NCBI GenBank assembly: GCA_037157565.1 | Contig: JAZHRO010000036.1 | Location: 17,596,501 to 17,660,500, forward strand | Source: Thalassia testudinum | Lineage: Eukaryota > Streptophyta > Magnoliopsida > Alismatales > Hydrocharitaceae | DNA length: 64,000 nucleotides | Direction: 5' to 3' | Shown here: positions 56,906-64,000 of the stretch, piece after piece | Layout of the letters: each line of letters begins with the position of its first letter | Position numbering within the stretch: position 1 is the first letter of the stretch | Notes under the pieces: generated by a model | Databases searched by the model: none | What the model was told of the DNA's origin: nothing | The model's input: only the letters and a program-made list of their open reading frames with translations | Translations under genes and position numbers: made by a program

Positions 56906-57764
56906 GATTCAAAATATCTCATACACTTGATACACAATGCTAAGCTGCTGCTGCACAAGGTACACAAGATACACAATGCTTCATTGCCACCTACTGTTGT
57001 TACATCTGCATCTATTGCTGTTGCTGCTGCATTTGGAAGGGGAACTCTTTTTGGAATAAAGATGGGAAAGAAGCAAATATATATAATACCTGCTAAGCCC
57101 CAAAATCTTACAGTTAATGAAACATCTTAGTTTTTTGCCTTTGTTGATCTAAGGCACTACCATTAGCAGTGTAGAAATCAGAATTGTGTTATCAAATTGG
57201 TAACCGTAAAAAAAAGAACAACACCACAAGTCAGAGTTAAACAAAAAAGGGTAGGTAGATCTGATACCTGAGCTCTTTATTGCCAATTTCATAATAGTAA
57301 TCGGAGTCCACTACCACTGTTGGTGCTACTATCACTGTGAAAGCTTCCAACACTACCGCCTCCGTTGTTTTCAACGGTTCCGTTGGTGGCTGTGCGGAAT
57401 GATCAACCATTTCTCCTTAGCATCTATTATCATACATGTTCACCGATATACTTTACAAAGAAACATGTTAACCTACCTCATGCATTCACCACAAATGCAA
57501 ATGTACTCATATCATTATTTCCCAAATTCATATACCACAAATGCAAACATGCTCATATCATTATTTCCCATATTCATATACCACAAATGCAATTATATAT
57601 TCTACCATTCATATATATATTCCATCATTCACCACATGCATGATACTCATTCATAAATAAAACACATGTATATATCACAAGTTTTGAAATGTACACATAA
57701 AACTAGACATGTGAAAATAAAAAAAAAAAATCCAGGCAACTATGTAATCATTTCTATGCCGCCT
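56906..57764. other. Junction region between gene cargo and the CACTA-2 TNPA-like gene
   Basis: A minus-strand Gly/Ser-rich frame (NNGGGSVGSFHSDSSTNSGS, about 57295-57375) may be a degenerate C terminus of a captured gene or of the TNPA-like gene. The rest is AT-rich with the 51-base duplication listed separately. Confidence 0.35.
57490..57600. repeat. 51-base tandem duplication, about two copies
   Basis: The phrase ATACCACAAATGCAAACATG, CTCATATCATTATTTCCCA recurs with a period of about 51 bases and few changes, suggesting a recent local duplication. A partial third copy lies on each side. Confidence 0.7.
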
Positions 57765-59884
57765 GTTCCAGAACCTCCGCAATATTCGCAGCACTCCACC
57801 CAATGACCAACTTGTACTCCTGGTGGCACGTCTCTCAATGCATCCTCATAATTCTTACCAATAAAGAACTATTTATATATACAGAAAAGTTAGCAACACC
57901 TAAAAGTAAATAGTTGTGTTATTGTGTTATTATGAATTCTATATCTATGCTTATGTCTTACTTGGCTTTTAAGGTCTTCTCTCCAACTACGAAGTGCCCT
58001 CCCTGCTGCTTGGAGAATATATGTAGTCGTCATTGGATTTGTTCCCCAATCATATGTCACCTGCATTTTATATTATAATGAATAATTAGATAAAGAATTT
58101 TAAGTAAACCAAATGAATGACATAACAACAATATCATATTAATACCCCTAGCTCACGAATGAACTCATCCTTATGTTGCTGAGGAACCTGCCTCCAATCA
58201 AATAACATGGGGGTATCAATAGTCTCACAAGTGTAGGGATCCTGCTATTAAAGGGTGCGTAACGTGAACATCTTTCACTACAATTTACTTCAACTGTTAT
58301 TCGAGTCCCTTCAGTTAATTTTCTCAATTCCAAATTCCTTGTCTTACCCCTTGGCTTTGATTTTATACCTTCAATAAACAAATAGTCAAAATAAAATTAT
58401 TATAAACAATTAATATCAAAGAAAATTAATGTGAGAATTTATATACCATTAGACCCTGCTTGACTCTGCTCCTAAGATTGGCTATATGACTGACTCTATG
58501 GCTGACTATTCTACTGAGATTGGCTATGTCACTGGATCTGAGGAGGGTCTACAAACTGAGATGGTGCCTGCTGCAGGGATTAACTTTGGGGAGGGTGTAG
58601 GGGATGAGCTGGTGTCCGCTACTGGGATTGACTCTAGGGAGGGTGCCCTAAGCTGGTGTCTGCTGCTGAGACTGGCTCTGGGTAGGGTGTAGGGGCTGAG
58701 CTGGTGTCCATTACTAGGGTCGACTCTGGGGAGGGTGTAGGGGCTAAGCTGGTGTTTGCTACTGGGACTGGCTCTAGGGAGGGTGTAGGGGCTAAGCTCG
58801 TGCCCGCTGCTGGGATTGGCTTTGGGGAGGGTGTAGGGGCTAAGCTGGTGTCCGCTGCTGGGACTGGCTTTAGGGAGGGTGTAGGGGCTAAGAATGTGTC
58901 CGTTGTTGGGACTGACTCTAGGGAGGGTGTAGGGGCTGAGCTAGTGTCCATTGTTGGGACTGGATCTGAGGAGGGTGTAAGGGCTGAGCTGGTGTCCACT
59001 GTTGCAACTGGCTCTGGGGAGGGTGTATGGGCTGAGCTCTTGTTTGCTATTGGGACTGGCTCTAGGGAGGGTGTAGGGGCTGAGCTAGTGTCCACTACTA
59101 AGACTGGCTCTGAGGAGGGTGTAGGGGCTGAGCTGGTATCCACTACTGAGATTGGCTCTGGGGAGGGTGTAGGGGCTAAGCTGGTGTCCGCTGTTGGGAC
59201 TAGCTCTGGGGAGGGTGTAGGGGCTAAGCTGGTGTTCGCTGCTAGGATTGGCTCTGGGGTTGGTGTACGAGCTGAGCTGGTGTCTGCTGCTAAGATTGGC
59301 TTTGGGCAGGGTGTATGGGCTGAGCTCGTGTCTGCTGCTGGGACTGGCTCTAGGGAGGTTGTAGGAGATGAGCTCGTGTCTGCTGTTGGGATTGGCTCTA
59401 GGGAGGGTGTAGGGGTTGAGCTAGTGTTCGCTACTAGGATTTAGGGAGGGTGTAAGGGCTGAGATGGAGCCTACTGCTGGGACTAGCTCTGGGGTGGGTG
59501 TAGGGGTTGGGACTGGCTCAGGGGAGGGTGTAAGGGTTGAGGGTGTGTGTGCCTAGGTGAAAGTTGAGAGTGAGGCTGTGTATTTTGTTGAGGTCTCTGC
59601 TGAGGCCTAGATTTTGCAAGAGTATGAGGTGGGATCATGGTTTGTCGAGTATGAGATCGAAGTTGAGTCTGAGGTAGTGGTGAAGTCTGAAGATTGGCCA
59701 TGTGGGAAGGCAACTGGAGTTGATGGTCATGCTGTGAGTGGGGTTGAGGATCATGTTGGGGCTCAGGCTGGGTGTTGATGCCACCCTCGTGTCCTTGGAC
59801 CTGGTCATCTGGCTCAAATGAAAAGTCACCACTGCACATATCAAGACGACGCTTTTTGTATGCCATCAACTTCTTAGGTGCCAT
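57765..59884 (-). pseudogene. TNPA-like (Ptta/En/Spm family) gene of CACTA-2
   Basis: The start is the ATG at 59884 (MAPKKLMAYKKRRLDM, a basic N terminus). A Gln/Pro/His-rich stretch and a 48-base-period repeat (about 20 units) follow. The family blocks come next: KSKPRGKTRNLELRKLTEGT with LVRLLIPPCY (58150-58370), YDWGTNPMTTTYILQAAGRA (57970-58055), and FFIGKNYEDALRDVPPGVQV (57800-57875). Exon borders with AG and GT are visible between blocks. A frameshift follows PPCY, and the repeat region holds stops near 59445. The C-terminal coiled region seen in CACTA-1 is not present. The protein would bind the subterminal repeats at the element ends. Confidence 0.78.
58540..59530. repeat. 48-base minisatellite inside the CACTA-2 TNPA-like gene
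   Basis: About 20 imperfect units of GGAGGGTGTAGGGGCTGAGC plus 28 more bases. On the coding (minus) strand each unit specifies 16 residues of the form DTSSAPTPSPEPVPVA. The plus strand also stays open across most of the array because the period is a multiple of three. CACTA-1 has an acidic stretch at the comparable place and no such array. Confidence 0.88.
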
Positions 59885-60429
59885 CTACAGATGTAAAAAA
59901 AAATTATTAATTACAAAAAATACAATAGAAGGATGATTACATCATCAAATATATTTATCAAAAGAAAAATTTTGATAAAGTGAATAAGCACATCTTCTAA
60001 ATGGAAGGTACTATTAAATTTTCTAAATTTTAGGGCTACTGAATGTGACCAATTTATTTACTCCAACTTGATGCCACTATATGTAGAAAATTTCACTTTG
60101 ATTATTCCAATAGAATAATTTCAATTTGATTATATTTTATGCCATTATGTATAGAAAGTACAAACTTGAAAATAGAAAGCTTAGTCTTATATGATTCATT
60201 CAAAAAAAAAAATCATAACTTTCGTTACAGGAAATACGATAGGAGATACAAATTATCAAAAGATGATGTCATACTTTTTATATAGTCAACTGTGATGAAA
60301 GAAGTATGCCAAAGCAAATAAAAGATCAGCCTAGTACAATAAGAAAACTTGCAATGGAGAAAATATATGAAAAAATTTTTAAGAATGAAATAGTTAAACT
60401 CTAGAAAATAGCTCAATTGAAAATGTTTA
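59885..60429. other. Spacer between the CACTA-2 genes; nothing recognised
   Basis: Very AT-rich, with stops in all frames and no repeats of note. Confidence 0.5.
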
Positions 60430-63400
60430 CCTCAAATATCAATATTCATTGCACCATGACCTATTTTTCCATCTTGTACCACATCTTGGTATGCTTCAAA
60501 ATCAAAGTCGGGATCCTTATTATGTTGTATATCATAATAATCATGCGGCATTATTCTTATTGGTACTATCCAGCCATTCCTACTATTATTAGGCACGTAA
60601 AAACTTGTTCAACTTGGCAAGCTAATGTAAACGGTTCAGATATTTGAAGAATTGTACGAACCTTATTCAAACTTATGAAACCAGTTTCTTTGTTCACTTT
60701 AACACCATATCTACTATTAAAAATATCAAACTAGTCACACTTAAATAAGATGACTCGGCAATCATGACTATAGCTGACTTCCATAATCTCTTTGATCTTC
60801 CCATAGTAACCATCATAACCAATTTATATGCTATCACATTTCACAATAATGCCTGAATGTTGTGCCGCCTTCAAATCATCAACTGATTGCACTCTAAATC
60901 TGAACTCATTTATTATATATCCAGAGTGATAATGAGCATGACTTAAAGGTACGTTCATCATTATATCGAAATCTTCTATCCAGTGCAGATCATTATTTTG
61001 TTTCATTTCTTACACATAAGTTCTGAACCAATAAATGAAGTCTTCTTCACATCTAGAAATGTGTGAAGATTGTCGAAATTCATCGTAAAAATCTGAAATT
61101 TGTTTTAATGTATATATATATGAGCTAATCGTCGATCATGTTCAGACATTGGTTTAAATTCCATTCGTATGATTGGCCTTCCTCAGATATCAAATATAGA
61201 AAAATAATCTTCTACATTATCACTATTTTGTCTATCATCATTCCTTTCCAATCAATTGAATCGATTATTTGGATCATCCATATACATCGCACAAAAGTTG
61301 ATGCATTCTTTTATAAGATACCCTTCAACAATTGAACCTTCTAGCTTAACCTTCTTAAAGACGTGGCCTTTCAATTTTTTCAAGAAGCGCTCAACTGGAT
61401 ACATCCACCTATACTGAACTGGTCTAGTAATTAATCCTTGCTTCACTCTTTAGGTGGAGTATAAGATGTACCATGACATCGAAAAATGCAAGAGAGAAAA
61501 TCTACTCCATCTTGCATAGTGTGATCACAATTTGCTTGTCCCAATAGTCTAACAATTGAGAATCCAATGTCTTTGAACATATAACCTTGAAGAATCGGCT
61601 TATCACCGTCACAGAGTCAACCACTGGTTGAGGAAGCACTCCATGAATTGCTAATGGGAACAAGATTTGCATATAAACATGGCAATCATGACTCTTTAAC
61701 CCACTTACCTTCTTCAATGCTTCATTTACACATGTAGAAAGTTGTGACGAGAATCCATCTAGAACCTTGATGTTTTTTAGAAAAGATAATATCTTCAGTC
61801 GTTGCTCATCCTTCAAAGTATATAATGCCTTAGGAAAGTCATAACTGCCATCATCTTTATGATTTACGTACAACTCATGATGAATGCTCAACATCTTTAA
61901 ATCATTACGGGTCTTCAACATGTCTTTTGGACTGTTAGTTAAGTTTAGCATATCTAAAATGTTATGCATAATATTCGTCTCAATATGCATCACATCAAGA
62001 TTGTGACGGACTGTGAGATCTTTCTAATAAGGGAGCTCCATGAAGAATATGCTATTCTTTTGAAATCCAAAATTACGTAAATCTTTAAGATATTTCTGAA
62101 ATAGATGACCCAATCGGATATTATCAATCTATTGTAACTTCTCCATTATTTTGTATCCTGACAACCTGATTGTATTTATTCTTAGAAATTTTTTTGGATT
62201 CTTGGATGAATAGTGACATGGTTTACTATCAAATTTATCATTAAACTTAGATTGTAGCCATCTATGTTCAATTGGTAGGAATCTACAATGTCCTAAATAA
62301 CACAATTTATTGCTTTTAGGTAAATGCAAGTAATGAGTATCATTCATACATATAGGACATGCCAACTTGCCTTTAGTCCTCCAACCAAATAAATTTGCAT
62401 AAGTTGGGAAATCATTAATGGTCCACAACAGTGCTGCATGCATCTTAAAAAATTATTTTCTAGCTGCATCATATGTTTCAACCCCATTATACTATAGTAA
62501 TTTGAACTTATTGATGAGTGGTTGCATGTAAACATCGATTGCATTTCCTGACGCCCTTTTCTCAGGGATGAGAAGCGTTAGCATCATAAACGAAGATCTC
62601 ATACACATCCATGGTGGCAAATTATATGTAAAGATCACCACTGGCCATATTGAATATGATGGATGCATATTTTTGAAAGGATTGAATCCATCACTTGCAA
62701 AATCAAGCCTAACATTACGTGTTTCCTTTGCAAATAGAACATACTTGTTATCAAATGCAGCCCACTCGTTAGAATCTGTCGAATGACGCATAAGTCCATC
62801 TCTTGATTTGTTATTATGATGCCATGTCATCCACTTTGCAATTTTACTTGACATGAAAAGACGTTGTAGCCTAGGAATCAAAGGAAAGTAACACAGTACC
62901 TTCCTTGATCGTTTCTTCTCTCGTGTATTTGAACTAGTATTTTTTTCATATCTTCCTTCTCCACATTGCAGGCAACTATTCAAACATGCATTTTCTTTAG
63001 TGTACAGCATACAATCATTCTTACAAGCATCAATCTTTCCACACTTCAAGCTAGTACGCAAAACTATTTTTTCTCATCATACCATGACTGAGGAAAATCT
63101 TTGAGATTATTTAACAACTCTTCTATGAACTTAAGGACATCAGACATTAACTTAGATGTTGCCTTATTCGTCACTTTAATTTGAAACATTCTTAAAAGAA
63201 ATGACAACCTTGACATGGAATTAATTCCAGGAGCAATGGGTTCCTCTGCTGCCTTCAGTGCATCATAAAAATGATTACAATCTCCAAACATATTATTATT
63301 ATCTATATTATCAGCATTTGCAACCCTCATCTCTTCTAACATCTCTGCAACATTATCACCTCCAATATCTTCAATGCGATTCTTAACATCATTATCAATA

Positions 63401-63666
63401 GAAGGATAAGTGATTTCTTCTCCATATGAGGTCTAGACTATGTAGTGAGGCCACCAACTAGTAGAAATTAGATGCTCAAATACTGTGTTACGATCATGCA
63501 TAAATCCATTCAAACAACTTTTGCATGAATAACAAATTCTCTCATAGAAGTCTCCTCTTCTATATTGCTTCCTATCTTCATGGAATGCCCAATCTAAGAA
63601 TGAAATCATTCCGATGTTATATCGAAAATAATAAGAAATCCTCAAACCAATTCAAGACTTATCCAT
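60430..63666 (-). pseudogene. TNPD/tnp2 transposase gene of CACTA-2
   Basis: The start is the ATG at 63666 (MDKS), followed at once by TGA in place of the conserved Trp. Then come the transposase-associated region (RGDFYERICYSCKSCLNGFM, about 63500-63560), MSRLSFLLRMF, and the tnp2 core (LIPRLQRLFMSSKIAKWMTW, about 62820-62880; NVRLDFASDGFNPFKNMHPS; YNLPPWMCMRSSFMMLTLLI, about 62560-62620; HAALLWTINDFPTYANLFGW, about 62385-62440). DMLNLTNSPKD, KSHDCHVYMQILFPLAIHGV (about 61640-61700), the DUF4218-type VQYRWMYPVERFLKKLKGHV and the DUF4216-type VILFKCDWFDIFNS region (about 60700-60760) close it. Several frameshifts and stops are present, but the layout is complete and uninterrupted by insertions. 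Confidence 0.86.
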
Positions 63667-64000
63667 GGAAACCTATAATCAAATAAACACACAAATAATG
63701 AAAGTAAGTTACATAAAGAAACATCAGATATTTATATATTTTAGTCATTATTTTCACTTGATAGCTCATCCTTGAAGATTTGTTCACAACATTACTTGTT
63801 ACATGTAATCCATGCCTAGAGAAATTTCGACAGCATCTCCCTACACTTCTCCAGTATACTCCTAAGACTAACCTCAACTAGATTACTTTAACACCTAATT
63901 CAAGGTGCCTAAGAAACCTAGGTAAGTTTAGTTAGTATACCAAAGAAGAGCAGAAAGATGTCAACGAGATTTCTCCAAACACGGATTATATGTAACAAGT
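63667..64000 (-). other. 5' leader of CACTA-2, reaching the window edge
   Basis: Homologous to the leader of CACTA-1 at 45541-45880, with shared blocks such as AGTATACCAAAGAAGAGCAG. The right terminus of the element is not reached. Confidence 0.65.

Larger units (their letters stand above)
46214..64000 (-). mobile_element. CACTA-2: CACTA transposon carrying host gene fragments (left terminus to window edge)
   Basis: The left terminus CACTACAACAAATAGCTTAT is preceded by TAT. It is followed by subterminal repeats and then about 10.5 kb of exons from at least five unrelated plant genes, all minus strand. A TNPA-like gene (57765-59884) and a TNPD-like transposase gene (60430-63666) come after these, also minus strand. 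No right terminus (TAGTG end) was found between 46600 and 64000. The simplest model is one element of more than 17.8 kb that extends beyond the window. In CACTA-1 the terminus lies only about 0.8 kb from the transposase genes, so the 10.5 kb in CACTA-2 is extra cargo. Confidence 0.7.

Noticed and set aside
58704..59444. 246-codon plus-strand open frame over the minisatellite
   Set aside because: The repeat period is a multiple of three, so several frames stay open. The minus strand carries the recognisable TNPA-like N terminus and continues into family blocks, so the plus-strand frame is a shadow.

Overview
This window is nuclear DNA of a flowering plant. The evidence is plant retrotransposon lineages (an Athila-type and a Tekay/Del-type Ty3 element and Sire-like Ty1/copia LTRs), two CACTA (En/Spm) transposons, and remnants of plant genes with spliceosomal introns. 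The genes are a thylakoid ALB3 insertase, a YTH-domain m6A reader, a DUF819 membrane protein, an NT-C2 myosin-heavy-chain-related protein, a plastid small heat-shock protein and ribosomal protein L19. The species cannot be fixed from the sequence. No intact host gene was found; everything recognisable is a mobile element or a broken gene.

Layout. 1-1412: reverse-strand piece of a Sire-like LTR, cut by the window edge. 1880-10645: plus-strand, intron-containing ALB3-like pseudogene, with a probable hAT-type element (2450-3156) and a long LTR-like non-coding stretch in one intron. 11291-12037: four exons of a STE24-like CAAX protease, also plus strand and decayed. 13855-13925: degenerate tRNA-Gly. 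14479-24827: complete Tekay-like chromovirus on the minus strand, target-site duplication ATCTC. 24984-46213: first CACTA element (CACTA-1, minus strand), interrupted by a solo LTR (29512-30418, duplication CTGGC) and by a complete 13.1-kb Athila-type element (31105-44197, duplication GTAGT). 46214 to the right edge: a second CACTA element (CACTA-2, minus strand), whose left terminus abuts CACTA-1. Its transposase genes (57765-63666) are separated from its left terminus by about 10.5 kb.

Those 10.5 kb are the most interesting part. They hold exons of at least five unrelated host genes, all on the minus strand, which is also the strand of the transposase genes. Reading from right to left they are ribosomal protein L19, a YTH-domain reader, a DUF819 membrane protein, a myosin-heavy-chain-related coiled-coil protein with a plastid small heat-shock protein fused into it, and an orphan exon. 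A Sire-like solo LTR (54992-56700, duplication GATCG) landed later between the L19 and YTH pieces. The best reading is a gene-capturing (Pack-CACTA-like) element that still carries its own transposase-type genes. Its right terminus lies outside the window, so this remains an inference.

A second theme is cis-regulatory. The Sire-like LTR family carries 15 GACGTC cores, mostly in the palindrome CAGACGTCTG, within about 520 bases upstream of its TATA box. The unrelated Tekay-type LTRs carry the same palindrome in several copies. The solo LTR at 29512-30418 has the same layout built from a different palindrome (TTGATCGATCAA-like). Coding remnants across the window have lost their frames mostly through C-to-T or G-to-A changes, as expected for long-methylated repeats.
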